Source: Schistosoma haematobium
Lineage: Eukaryota > Platyhelminthes > Trematoda > Strigeidida > Schistosomatidae
Assembly (NCBI RefSeq): GCF_000699445.3
Contig: NC_067199.1
Location: forward strand, 35,572,902 to 35,636,901
Direction: 5' to 3'
Length of the DNA: 64,000 nucleotides
Position numbers and translations under genes: made by a program. The stretch's first letter is position 1, and the number at the start of each line of letters is the position of its first letter. This document shows positions 14,601-29,700 of this stretch, one piece after another. The notes under the pieces were generated by a model. The model was not told the DNA's origin, searched no databases, and saw only the letters and a list, made by a program, of their open reading frames with translations.

Positions 14601-17600
14601 CGAGCACGCTCTCAGGTCACTAAAACCACCTCTAACTCAATTTCCTTTTCAGGAACCTGCAGAAGAACACTTCCACGATGTGACCGTCCTCATACCTCTA
14701 ACAGCACTCAAGACATGTCGGTTTATAATCAGAATATTTGTAAAATATTTAAAATAGTAGTTATGTAAGAATTAAGAGAACAGTGTTGAGAATAAGTAAA
14801 ATACAAAGTTCAAAAGACAAAAAACAAAAATGGAAGAAGAAGAAAAAGAAGAAGAAGTGAGAAAACAGTTTATCAATGTTGCGCTACAAAAGCACCTATA
14901 CTAATGGCCAAGGTAGCGAAAGTGTTTGTACAAACTTCTTTTAGATGTAAAGGTTAGATTTGTGAACATGGATTGTAATGGCTTCAGTAATGTGAAGTTT
15001 GCTCCTGAACCATGTGGTAACTTTGATGAAGTATGGTAGATAATCTTAAAAGCTTTATTCAGTTCAATTTGATGACCTGTGTCAAATAAGTGAGCGAGAA
15101 TAGAACTCTTAATTACTCTTACCTATCCTTTGTTCAACTACGATAGTTGGTGCTCTGTTATACGATGACAAACTTTCCGAATTGTACGCCCTATATAACT
15201 GGCTCCACAGGAGCAGCTGAGTCGATAAATACACATGGATTTGGAGAATTCAGGCAATCTGTCTTTATTGGCCGTTTTTATTGTGGGGCGGTTGTAGAAG
15301 GTAGCATTCAATCGGGCTGCATTAAATGTTTTTCTTAGTCTCTGAGTCACAATTTCGTCAGTAGTATCATTTCGGAATTGTAATTTTAAGAACAATACTT
15401 TCTTCTGGACGGTAGGTAACTTCGTTTTTCTTTTCATCGCCTTCATGTGTTTGTCGATGAGTTTCATCAAATTTGTCACATGGTTTACGAGTACGTCTTT
15501 GGCACATTGCTTAAGTCATTGCAATCCATGTTCACAAATCTAACCTTTACATCTAAAAGAGGTTTGTACAACCACTTTCTCTACCTTGGCCATTGGTATA
15601 AGGGCGTTTGTATCTCTTAATTGATGAATATTCATTGAGCCTGATTCATACTCTTCTAGCAAACTTTTGCTTAACAAATAGATTCATTTCACAAAGATGA
15701 GCCACTTGTAGTAATTCGTTTTGTGTGTATGGTGATCGAATAAGTTAGGTTTTTCTTTCAAAAAAGGATTCATACAATATACGGTTAGTCAATGAAAGCG
15801 GTTTGCTACATTTTAGGTATAGTTCATTTGTAGTTGCACTCTCAGCACTCAAAATAGTAGAGTATTTCATATGCTCTAAATTAGCATTTTTTTTATATAG
15901 TATAAGATTTTAGACTAATGTTCAACAACTTTAGCGTTAAGATAGGTCTTTTTAAAACTCAGAGTAGAAGAACGTTTGTCAGTGCATATACCTGTATAAG
16001 CTATTTCCGGGAAAACCAAGCAAAGGTAAACACATTTAATTATGGCAGTGTTTCAAAATGCAAGTTTATCACTAAACTGTATTCTATTCACTACATCTCA
16101 TTGTCTATAAGTGAACTTTAAGGAAAACACTATACAGACATTCCATCCTGGTATGAGACTCATCAGTAATGGGCATTTAAAACATCGATGGGGTTCGAAC
16201 CCAGAACGTTGGAGTTTCACAATCAACTCCAAACTTTTAGACCACGTTTTTATAGAATAGATGGAATGTGACCAGCAGAGGAATAAAGTGAATCCGCTTT
16301 GTCCTATTTGGGACCACTACTAAGTCACGATTCATCTATTCTACACAAAATTGTGATATAACGAATATATCAGATCACTTTACAGAAGATCAACAAATGT
16401 CGATTAAGATTAATGAAGATTCAATCAAGAATATCAACAACGAAATTCTAAATAATTTCGCTTGTATTTCATTTAGAAAATATTTATCACTGGTTTAGCA
16501 AATTTCTTATAAATTATCTGTCATTATGTATTATCATTTATTAAATAATTTAGGATAATGTACTTGTACTGTACTGTTTGCAAGGGCAGATGGAAATAAA
16601 TGCTAAGTATAATAATCAAATCATTAGTCTATCTAAGCTAAACTATCAATGAAAATCTAGAAACACTAGACGGCTGTTTCTTCCTAGTATGGAACTCCTC
16701 AGCGGTGCGCATCCGCGATCCTAAACCCGAGACTCAGAACCCAGGACCTTCAGTCCCACACATGAACGCTTAACTTCTAGACCACCAAGCTGATATCCAA
16801 CGATGTTAATGTCTACCTTAAATCGATCTATGATATTGAGCGACCCTTCATTCATTATCTGAAGCGAATAACTGTCCTCACCTGACATTGGCCAAGGTAT
16901 CGCACTAGAACTCCAGGAAAACCGACTTGAAGCTAGTAACTAGTGAGCACGCATTTATTATCAGAACGGGAAACATAAAATTTAACAGCGATTATATACG
17001 AATAGGTTTAATGAAAATGAGTATTTTTATTATGGATATATATTTCAATAATATGAAACCTGAACAATGGATAGTGGATAGCAGTGGAATCTAGGACGCA
17101 CGTTTCGTTCTATTTAAGACTCGTCAACTGGATATGCCCACATCTCAGAGTTGATGTTCAATTCAGGACTCGAACCCAATGGATTGTTAACATGTTACTT
17201 CACATTTATTCAATTTATGTTGTTCTCAGTTTATGACAACGTGAAATATGCTTACAAACTCAAAGAGGCTATTTATTATTATTATCCAAACATTATTTGT
17301 ATATTAATTAAAATCAGTCGAATATAATAATAGTTTATTCATTCAAAATATATTTTATTGCATATTTAATCAATCTGTAAAGAAGAAAATAACATTTTTA
17401 TTTCTGCATATAAACCAACTTTGTTGAGTTAATCAACAACGTTAATCCAACGTTTATCATTATGACGGCAGATAATTAGACAATGAATTATTGATAAAAC
17501 TATTAATTCTATTGACTTTTATGTTAATGCTTAATTTATTAGTATGGACTTGTTTGAAAGAGGAAAACTTTGGTCAGCTACTCTTACTTTGTTATGAGTT

Positions 17601-20600
17601 ATTCATGAATAAAATGTATGATTATCAACATTATCATTACTTTTGAGTAATATAGTTTCATTGATATCTATTCATTATTTATCAATTTGGTGTGTCCAGA
17701 TTTAGATATTAAACTCATTATTCAGTTCAATTTCATTAGATCACGTAGATTAGAATCGGTTCTATTGTAATGAACGAGAAAACAAGTGGGGACAACCAAA
17801 TATGTTTGAATACAGTATTACAGAACATCTTTGTAATATCTGAGAATTATACGGTACATATTTCGATTGCAAAATGTCAATCAGTTGTCTCACTATTCAT
17901 TGTTCTTTCATTTCCACACTAATCATTCTCTGTTCTCGTTCTCTTTCCTTCTGCAACCGGACATTTTATTTTCAAATGATGAGACGTACTACATATATCT
18001 GTCGACATCAGTAGCACACACCACACCATGTTAATGTAAACTGATAAAATTCATTAATCAACCTCACTCTGTGGTATGTTACTTATGTCTGTTGACATAA
18101 GTAGTATGTAACACTAATCAAAAGTGTAGTGCCTATCAAAAGAAGGTTGAGTAGATTGAACAGAAGAAAATAGAAATAGGAATAAAGGAATTAAGAACTG
18201 AAAGAATCATGAAGGATGTAAAGTACAGTTGATGGAAGATTTGTAAATAAAGTATTTAATATATGGTTGTCATATTTTACCAAAGAACTATGTAATTTTG
18301 AACTAATAAATAAATTAGTTGTCCCCACCTTAGTTCTCATTCACTGCAACTCTATGAGTTGAGAAATGTCTTACGGTCTAGCTAAATGATTATCTAGCTA
18401 AATAATTTATCATTCGATAATAACAACTATTGCCTCTGTAAGGGACTATAATTTAATAGTACAAATATATATTCCATTATTATGAAAAGGATTTGTCTAC
18501 ATTGTTGATTTTTATCGTCGACTTCAGGAACTGACCTTTGTTGAACAACTGATTTCCAGGGTTAAGTCCTGAAATTCTATTAGGAAACCGTAAACAAATG
18601 GGCTTAACCATGTAAAGTGTCAAGCAGTTACTCACCAATGATGCTAGAAGACAAAGGAGTATGTTAAATTGATCAAAATTAAATACGTAAACCATCTGAT
18701 ACAAACTCAATGGTCTGGATTTTGAGCATTCACTATGAAACCTGAAAGTTTTAGATTTGATTTTCACAAGGCGTTTACTGTTGACGAACAACATACTAGA
18801 TAGAAGCAGTAATCCATTACTTTCTAGTTCTTAATAGTTATCTGATTAAGGCTAGTCCACTATATTAACAATAAAAATATTTCACCATTTAATAAACACG
18901 ATCATTTTGTAGACAAATAAATGAATTAAATTAAATTACAAATGCAACAGGCGTATATAAATAATGTGAAGAAATAGTTATAGTTTGTAATTGTTCAATG
19001 AAAAAATGATTGAACGAACATTTTAGTTTGTAATCAGAGAGGGATTTTATGGATATTATAGTACTTTATTAGTTGAATTCATGAGTCAACTGAAGCTAGA
19101 CCACCATGGAAAACCTGGAAACACTGGACGACCGTTTCATCCCAGTGGATGAGCATTGCTCAGGAGTCCCATACTACGACAAAACAGCCATCCAGTGCTC
19201 CCGGGTTTTCCGTGTTAGCCTAGCTTCAATTGACTTATGAATTCAACTAACAAGCACCGCCAGCTCTATTTATAAATTTACGTGTACCTGCTAAAGCATC
19301 TACATTGGCCGAAAAGAAAGGAAGGCATATCTTAGATTTTTCGAACATGTTCCAAAACGTCTCAGACCAAGGGGAAGAAAGACTCTAAACAGTGCAATCA
19401 CCAAACATCTTCCTGACACAAGACATCATGTAGATAACTTGCAATTCTTTAAGGTGATTAGTAAGGTGTCAAACTCCAGTCTTCGAAAGTTTGCTGAAAC
19501 CGTTGCCATCAGGCATCAAAAGCCTGACTTATGTGTTCGAAAGGAGACGGTGATAAATACTCTTTCGTTGCATCTTAAAACTTTTTTTCTTTTTCTTTAA
19601 ACTCTTTCTCGTATTTATTACATCAATGAGGTTTATTTCAACTACCTTCCAGATTATTAATCTTATTTTATCAACTGAGCTTTACTCATTTTATTCCTAT
19701 CAACGTCTACTTATTATATCATCACTTGTTCTTAGTCGTTTAAATTGTTGTTACAATCAGTGTCATAGAATGTTCTTTCATATAAGGTATATATTTACAA
19801 TATTCAGTCTAACTTCAATCAATCCACGAAGTTGCGCCACCACATACCATTGTCTTCAGTGAGCTGATATCTCACAACAGACCTGGTTGTACTCCACTGG
19901 TAACGGCTTTCCACTAGAACTCCAGGAGTATCTCTTGAAGTCAGTCACTAGTGAGCGGATGATCATTATCAGAAGGGGTTTGTGGAGATTTGTAGAAATT
20001 TCACTGATTGAAATCATGAGTCAATTGAAGCTAGACCACAATGGAAAACCCATACTAGGACGAAACGATCGTCCAGTGCTTCCAGGTTTTCAGTGGTGAT
20101 CTAGCTTCAACTGACTCATGATTTCAATCTGTGAAAATTCCTAAAATCTCCACAAACCCCTTCTGATAATATTCAGTCTATTAAATTTATTTACACCCTT
20201 GCCATACTATACTGATGTGTTTTCAATATAACTTGTAGTGTCAGTGATTATTTTAAGCCCATAATATATCTTATTCTAGTTTTTGGACAAACCAATTTAT
20301 TCATTCTACTTGAGTCATATGTTGACCTTGTTAATTATTCGCTTATCACTGTTTTTATATGAGTGTATATGTGTGTACACTTCATATCCCATTACTCATC
20401 ACATGTCTGTAGTTTATTTTGTCTGCCTATAAATATTGAGTAACGCCTGGCTAAAAATGAAGTTGGCTTACCAGCCATCTCCCTTGCGTCTCATTTTTGC
20501 TGTGTTCTATCGCATTCACTTTACACACAAAATATATGTATTCAAAGGCCATTCTCGTTAATTAACTTATCTAAATTCTGTTATTGACTAACGTGATTTA

Positions 20601-23600
20601 AGTCGATGATTGTATACAAGGATAGGTGATAACAAACATTTGTACGACCTAAATGGAGTCAGATCATCGGGTCACTAAAAACATCCAACCGAACACTTTC
20701 ATGTAAGTCATTTAAACCCATTATGTAATTATGATTTATAAATATCACAGATTGTAAGCAGTTGACGAGAACCAAACGAAATAAAAGTGAATTCATTCTA
20801 TTCTCTTAGAATCTTTGTTCTTGCTCTTTTCAAAATTAAAAAAAGGGAACTATGTGTATGATATTAAATTTTATAGTTGATATTGAAAAATAAATCAATC
20901 AATAAATGAGGCTTTTTTACTGGTTCCCCCCCAAAGTCTTTCTTTATTATGCAGCTACCTGCAATAGCCAATTTTGAATCTCATGAGGAATGTTTTTTTT
21001 TCTCTCAGAAAATAGTAAAATTAATTCTCCTTGGTTTTCTTTCCCCGAAAAAAAATTTCTTATGGATTGTTTATTTTTTTTTATTTTTCTAATTATTTAA
21101 GTCGAAAATTAAAATGTGTTCTAGACAAATAAAACCTCGTTTTCTTATTGAATACGTTTGTTACTTCACTCGTTCAAATTCATGTAACTTAACATTCTTA
21201 TCTTAGTCAGTCAGTCAGTTAGTTAGTTACAACGTAGAACTAGGAACATACATGCATCGGTTCAAGTTGTCATACCTCATTAGCACAACAAAACGAACAC
21301 TGGATACATTTTCTATAGAGTTTTTCTCTTCATTTATATACATTGACTTTAAAAAACAAAACAACACTGTTCATCTTTTAATTATTAATTAAACGGAAAG
21401 ATTTTATAAACATTGTTCTTTTTTTGTCTACAATTGATTTACATGGTGAAGTTTGATTTTATTTAGATAAAATGACTAAACATGGAGATCTACAAAAAAA
21501 TATATTTTGTCCTAGTTTGAGACATTTCAACTATAAACATTCAATAATCCTTTAGGGATCAAATAATATGATCTTCTAATAATTGTCTAACTATTGTCAA
21601 TTTGTGAGGTAGACTAAACTACAAATTTAATAAGGACATATGAGAAGCCGTGATCAGTGGAGCTAATCCGTGTCGGGTAGAAGCAGGTGTCTACCTCAGT
21701 ACAATGAAAGGTGGTCGCACAAATTCGTGGATTGGTTGAGGTTAGACATTAACACCATTAGATGCCGGCCCAGTGGTCCAGTAGGTTAGGCGTTGGCGCG
21801 CGAGACTAAAGGCCCTGGGTTCGAATCCCTCGAGCAGGATCGTGGATGCGCGCTGCTGGGGGAGTCTCACAACAGGACGAAACGGCCGTCCAGTGCTTCC
21901 AGGTTTTCAATGGTGGTCTAACATCAATCGGTCCATGATCTCAATCAAAAACGTATATATATATTTTTAATTTTTAAATATAATGGATGTATTTATTTGG
22001 TTTTATTACACCGGAAATATACTTAATGTACTTAATGAATTACCTTTAACTGATTTTTTTTATCAATAATGTAAGTAAATATGTATCTTGTCTATGTAGT
22101 CTTAATAAAGCTATTTTGTCATCTGTTATTTAGAAAAGATGGATAACAACTAGCAGTGGAATTCAGGATTCATGTTTCATCTTATTTAAATCTCATAAGC
22201 CGAATGCACTGACATCCTAGTACTAATGTTAAAATTAAGTCTCATACTCGGTACTCCTGATATTAGTATAAGTGCTAACACTTCAATCCAAAAACATCCA
22301 ACTAACATGTCTCTAACAGGATGAGACATACATCCTGAATTCCATTGTTAGTTACAATTCATCTATTGTAACTAAAAAATTGGTTGTTAATGTAATTTCC
22401 TCCATCAACGGTAAGATATTCAGATAGAGAAGAAAAACCGTCGAAAACATGAAAAAAGAAAACATTCATGTAAATCAAATATGCTATTAAAACATTCTTG
22501 GAAAAAAACGACTTCTATCATATTACTCACCCTACCCATTTACTTCCATCAACTTCTGACACCCGCCCATATATTTTCTATGCATCCAAGTATTGTAAAC
22601 TGGAAAAAAATTCTCAGAAATCAATCTAATTGTTCATGATTTCCTTTTGATCTTTACATTAAGTAAGATTAAAGACAAAATAAATATCAAAAGGGATTTT
22701 TGTGAATATCATAGTAATTTCAATGGGTGAGATCATAAGTCAATTGAAGCTAGATCATCATGCGAAATATGGAAGCACTAAAAGGCCGTTTCGTCCTATT
22801 GTGGGACACCTCAACAGTGTGCATCCACAATCGCGCCTAGCGAGATCCAAAACCAGGATCTATCAGTCTCGCGCGCGAACACTTAACCTGTAGATCACTG
22901 AGCCGGACGGCATCCATCGGTTTCAATGTGTAACTTCAACTAATCCACGAAATTGAACAACACGTCCACCATTGTCTTCAGTGAGTTACTAACACACAAC
23001 TGACCCGGTTGAACTCCACTGGTCACTGCTTCCCACTAGAACTTCAGGAAATATCTCTTGAAGCCAGTTACTATTGAGGGTGTGTTAATTAATATCAGAA
23101 GGGGTTTTTTGTGAATATTATAGTAATTTTAATAGTTGAGATCATAAGTGAATTGAAGCTAGACCATTATAGAAAACCTGATGACCATTGATCAGTGGAG
23201 TTCAACCGGGTCTGTTGTGAGATAGTAACACACTGAAGACAATATTGAACGTGTTAGTCAATTTCGGGGATTTGTTTCAGTTAGACATCAACACAGTTGG
23301 ATGCGAACCGCTCAGTGGTTTGGAGGTTAAGAGTTCGCGTAAGAGATTGATAGGTCTTAGTTTCAAATCTCACGAGGTACAATCATGGATGTACACTACT
23401 GAACAGTCTCACAATAGGACGAAACGGCCTTTTAGTGCTTCCAGGTTTTTTATGGTGGTCTAGCTTCAATTCACTTATGATCTCAACCATTGAAATTACT
23501 ATAATGTCCACAAAATTCATCTGATATTTATATTGTATTGTCAAAAGTCTTTGATGTATGTAGGTATGAGGTTTCAGAAACAGACAGAAAGTTTGCTGGA

Positions 23601-23718
23601 GTTTGATTGATATCTTGAAAACTAGAGTATATATTACTCTGGTGATTAGTATCAAATGAATGATAATATAAAGACCTGAAAATAAAATGAATGACTGATG
23701 AAAAAACTGGGGAGACTA

Positions 23719-23750
<32 letters not shown>

Positions 23751-26700
23751 CTACTGACTTACTGACTTACTTACGCCTGTTACTCCTAATGGAGCGTAGG
23801 CCGCCGACCAACATTCTCCAACCCACTCTGTCCTGAGCCTTCTTTTCTGGTCCCATCCAATTCTTGTTCATTTTTCTCATGTCCATCTCCATTTCTCGGA
23901 GCAATGTGTTCTTTGGTCTTCGTCTTCTCCTCCTTTGACCTTCAGGATTCCATGTGAGAACTTGTCTTGTGAGGCAGTTGAATGCTTTCCTCAATATGTG
24001 TCATATTCACTTCCAGCGCTTCTTCCTGATTTCTTCCTCCGCTCGAATCTGGTTTGTTCTCTCCCACAGTAAGTTGTTACTGATAGTGTCTGCCCAACGG
24101 ATTTGAAGCATTTTGCGTAGACAACTGTTAGTAAACACCTGTATTTTCTGAATGATGGTTTTCGTAGTTCTCCAGGTTTCTGTCCCATACAGTAGAACTG
24201 TCTTGACATGTGTATTGAAAATCCTGACCATGGTGTTGGTTGACAGTTGTTTTGAGTTCCAGATGTTCTCCAGTTGTAAATATACTGCTCTTGTTTTACC
24301 GATCCGCGCTTTCACATCTGCATCAGATCCACCATGTTCATCAATGATGCTGCTCAGATATGTCAAGGTTTTTACATCTTCGAAATCTTCTCCGTCAATT
24401 GTGATTGGATTGGTGCATGCTGTGTTGTGTCGGAGAATCTTTCTTTTCCCTTTGTGTATACTGAGACCTACTGCAGCTGATGCTGCTGCTACACTGGTCG
24501 TTTTCTCTTGCATTTGTTGTTGCGTTTGGCATAGAAGGGTCTAGATCGTCCAACTGCATCCTAGATGTCCACTGTATCCAATGCTTCCCACTCAGATATT
24601 GACGTTTTCATGATCCAGTCGATCATCAGGAGAAAGAGAAGACTATATTCAGAAAGAAACATAGATAAGGCTGCACTCAAATTACTTACAGTTCTTGTCC
24701 TGCTAGTTACAAACACTGTTTGATCAAAACCGTATTTTTAATAGAATTAAAAGTTGTGTTGAACTGACAAAATACAGGATTCGATGAAATACTTTGAAAA
24801 GTGCTTTATAAAAATTGGACGTCCAAATAAATGTATAGAGAAGTACGAAGAAGTGATTATGGAATATTCCAAATAAATAACTGTAAACCAGAAAACCCGT
24901 TGTCATCCGTCTTGGATTGAAAGATGAGTAGATTTGAGATATGACTGATTAAATGTTGAAAGGAGTGAAAAAGAAGTGAATCTGAAGACCGAACAACTAT
25001 TAGCTTATACAGTTATAGACAATTAAACGTATTCTGTACTGATACTTTTTAAGGAAACAAAAGGCCAAGTTTGTTTTCATTATACAGTATAGACCATAGT
25101 TCATTGGACTATCATGTCTCTAAATTGTAACTACTGTTTAATAAACAAGGCTATTTGAAAAAAAATGTCGATTATCAGTTGTGTTTTCAAATTCCACTTT
25201 TCATACATGTTGTAAAATATAACAGAGGTCACCGTCGAATAGACAGTGCAGACGAAAACAAAATGATTGAATTTGGTTATAGTAACCCTCTTACAATCAA
25301 TTTCGGTCATGGTTAAATTTTGTTAAGCTCTTTTATTAACCCACTTAACAGATGTTATTCGAGCAGTAACAATTCGTATATTTATTTGTACTATTCTGAT
25401 CACTATCATATCTGTATAAACGTGTAAGCTTGGTCGATTGAAAACCTACGCACATACCTCTCTGGCTTAAATGCTGATGGCTTAAATATCACTGGATGGT
25501 TCATTCACTTTACCATGTATGTGTGCAATCGAATCCTTTTATTAACCTTTACATTTCCTATCTGCACCTAGATTCGATTTGACTATAAATTCTTACTGTA
25601 TTAGCTCACACATACATTCGCCTCTCTGCTTCAAATTCGCTCGATCTGCTTATAACATTGTTGTCTGTGCTATCCGCTAATAAACTGTAGTCGCCGATTC
25701 TTATTGCCTTCTAATTTCAAACACCGTTGAGATTTCTATAATGACGGTTATCAAGGTGATTGATTAGTGAAGCTAAGCCACTACATGATCTTTTCTAGTA
25801 CACTGATAGTACAGATCTTATTTACGATGTAAGATATAACAGATTGGAGTTTTATTACAATAATGGATAAAAAATATGATTATTGACTCTAGAATCTATT
25901 ATCTTACTGAATTTCGGAAAACAAAATTTGACTTACGACTAGAAAGAATATATTTTTAGGAAAAAAGTCACTCGTTATATTCACTTTCAAGTAACTAAGA
26001 TTTATAATGAAAGAACAATGACTAAATGTTTTCATGATGATTGCTTCAAAAACAAAACAGATTGTCCAATAACTTTGTTCCAACCACACAGAAGCGTCTG
26101 TCGAATATCTGAAGTAGGAAAATTCGTATCTTACTGACCTTAGATTTATATTGATCTAAAATTCAATAACCTATGGTGTAGAATGATGATTTCTACTTCA
26201 TTTGCCCTTCATTACCTGCTTGCTCCTATCAGAAAGTTATTAGATTCCTTTACTGAATTAACTCATATCATTTTTGATATTCTTAACTTTAGTAATGATC
26301 TTCCCAAAGAATCCTGTTCCGTTTAATGTGTTTCCTGAGTTGCTTTTTATAAATCAAAACTATCCAGAGGGATTTCGAGCATTGATTTTCATATTCCTTA
26401 CATTTCCTTCCCGTCCTAGTATTCGTCAATCAGCCCAGAACTTACAAATGTACACTCTCTGTTTGGGTCGGAATGTTCAAGGTTTGGCATCACAGGGATG
26501 TTTTAACTGATTCTTCTTCTTTATTTCTTTCGTTATTTGCCCTCTTTGACTTCATTGTGTTGAGTACAGTTTCAATTTTTTATCTAAAGACGATTTCTAT
26601 TGAAGATACTTGGTTCGCTATAACATAAACTCTACACTTTAAAATGATACAGTAAATTATCTTGTACTCAAAGTACTGGCACTAATGTTATTTGGAAGTT

Positions 26701-29700
26701 TAACTAAATTTAAGGCTAAATTAGGTATCCAGTAGTATAACTTAGTCAGTTGAACTATGGTCTGATATCTTTGTATAAAATGTGTATTGTAGTCAGGGAT
26801 ACTCATATACGAATAATATGAGATAAAAAAATATATACAACGTCATTTCATTATAATAATAAAGAAACTCACTTACCAAGTATGCATTTATCTTTTGGAA
26901 GTGTCATGCTCTCTGAGTCCGAAAAGAATAAGCTGTCAGTAAGTGGTATAGAAATTTTAATGGTTCATTTCTCTTTTAAGTACATATTTATGTTGTTATC
27001 TAGAAGGACAATGAAGAATTAACTAAAACATTCATTTTCAACAACATCATCCCGAGGCACAAATATTTCCCATCACATGTTTATTTACTCAACCTTGAGC
27101 CACACACAATTGTTGTATGTAGGCTAATGATACACTCTAGCTAGAAGTAAATTTAGATCTATACTTTAATGACTGAATGATGGGTGCTTTAACCACTAAT
27201 GTACAATTCCACAACATAATCTTTTAGTATAGCAACATAAAAATAAATAACATGATAGTTAAATTACAAACATTGAGATTATGTGTAACACGTTCTGATT
27301 CACTATGTGTATCGTTCTTAACGTAATAATCACATTTGGGTTTTTTTATCACCATTTTCTTCCCCACTTGTATAGTAAGTAATATAACAACGAAAATTAC
27401 CCACAATAAAAACAGTATTATATCATATAAATCCAAAAATGTATCACCGATAAATTTTCTTTTCTTCAACTGGTATTAAGTAGCCTTTCTAATTGAATAT
27501 ACCATTCGAACTAGATAAACACACAAGACATGAAAAAATAAAAGGAAACACTAATAGTGTACAGTAGGGTTTTGTTTATTTATTTGCAGAGTGTTGTTAT
27601 ACAAACTGCTTTCAGAACAAGTTAGTATACTTTGTCGTATATAACCCCTATATATATTCTTATGATATTTAGTTATTCATATGATAGGCATGACCTTCAT
27701 TAACCTAGAATATGAGTGATATGTAAAATTGATTTTCTCTAAACCCCTATGACAACTGCTATACTGTAAATTTAACAATGGGAACTGTAATCATTCATTT
27801 GGAATATGATAATTCAGCCATCTAATTAAACGTCTTAATAAACTTTATTCAATTTATAACAGTTGGAAATATTACAGAAATCAATGTCTGCTGATAATTG
27901 AAAGCTTATCTATAATTAATAAACTCGAAGTGAACTTATCACAGCTTTTAATTATGAACATTGCCTTTATTTACATAGAAATCACTCATAAAGTATATAA
28001 TGTAACAACATCTGTATGCTTTTTTATGAGCAAAGATGGATGGTTACTAGTAGTAGAATCCAGAACGCGGGTTTCACCTAATTTGAGACTCATCAGCTGG
28101 ATGTAACTGCGTCTCAGAGTTGATGTTCACTCCGAAACTCGAACTCGGAACCGTTCGCTTCAAATCTGGGATGCAGGTACATCCAGTTGACGAGTTCCAA
28201 ATAGGACGAAACGCGCGTCCTATATTCCACCGCTAACCACCATCTATCTTTGCTTATAAAAGAGCTTGTGACTTAAGGCAATATCAAGGCAATCCGCACA
28301 GTATGCACATATACCAACAAGAGACTGATCAATTGCAGTCCTAAATATCAATGGAAATATTCAAGTAAACAATACCAAGTGAATTTAAATAACTGTGTGT
28401 GTACCTATTGTAATATTTAGTAAACTGTATCCTAAAAAGAAACAGATCAACATTAACAACAAAAATATTCACATTTTTACAAACACAGGATAAGCTTTAT
28501 ACATACATTAAACAAACTGCTAACTATCTGAACTTAGTAACTCAGCGAATAATTTGTTGTATGTTTGAGAAGAAAAAAGTAATTGAGTTCAAAGCCGGTT
28601 GTGTAAACCAATACTGGGACCTAAATACATCAAAATGATAAATTTCAAATAAGATCATCTAAGTATTTTGAATTCCGATGTCAACATTATACTATATTTA
28701 GAATACATGTTAATAATGTATGAAAAAAGATATAAATAGATTCTAGGGATTGAATGTACATTTATGACAATTTTCACTAAGAATAAGTGAATATTTTCAT
28801 TTATTTCTTTTAAAAAAAACATGATAGAGTTCTTTGAATTTAAACATAATATTAATAATAATGGTAATACATTATATGTGAAAATTATATTTGAAATAAT
28901 CTCAGCGATTGAAATTTAAAATAATTCCAATGTTTCGTCCATCACACTTGTCTGGACTTCTTCAGTGTAATAATTAAAATCAAAATCATCAAAGAAGCAT
29001 ATATACATAGCGTCTTGACAATCAAATCAAATCTATACTGGCGCGAGACTGGTAGGTCCTGGGCTCGAACCCCGCGGGGTGCGCGACCGTGGATGCGCAC
29101 TGTTGAGGAGTCACATACTAGGATGAAACAGCCGTCCAGTGCTTCCAGGTTTTCCATGGTGGTCTAGCTTCAAATGACTCGTGATTTCAACCAGTAAAAA
29201 TCTATACTATGTTAAAACGCTATATACTTCTTTGATGACTACAGTGGTCTTGAGTGCTGTTAGAGGTATGAGGGCGGCTATCACTTTACGGTTGCCCACA
29301 TCGTGGAAGGGTTCCTCTGGAGGTACCTGAAAAGGAATTTGAGTTAAAGGTGGTATTAGTGACCTGAAAGCGTGACCGGAGTGCCCAAGGGACAACTACT
29401 TGAGGTCGGTCACACATAACCTTTTTATGAGTAATTTTTGTGTTAGCTTCGTACTTGTTGAGACCTTACCGCCGAAGACGGATATCCGTGGGATAAGGCG
29501 AGATGTGCATTTTTAGGATCGACCTTTTTTAACCCCACCCTTCCTTGTTGGAGGGCAGCACCGCTGTCATGATAGTTGTCAGAAGAAAAAATCTTACTGC
29601 CGTCACATCTCTGTACAGTCAGCAGTACGACTTCATCTTCGGACCTTGGGTTTGCTGCTTTTAGTCTTACTGTTCTTCAATCGACTTGTCTGACACGGTA

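Noticed and set aside
21776..21840. tRNA-like A and B boxes that could be scored as tRNA genes, here and in other family A/B copies
   Set aside because: No acceptor or anticodon stems close; they are the heads of dispersed repeats.
23720..23780. Regular TTAC repeats that could be mistaken for a structured array
   Set aside because: Simple RTE tail; no spacers, no CRISPR in this eukaryotic DNA.
25204..25740. Possible LTR with a TAATAAA near its end
   Set aside because: No paired ends, no primer-binding site and no second copy in the window.
26274..26510. 78-codon open frame in the quiet region
   Set aside because: No family recognised, no splice sites in phase with the channel gene.
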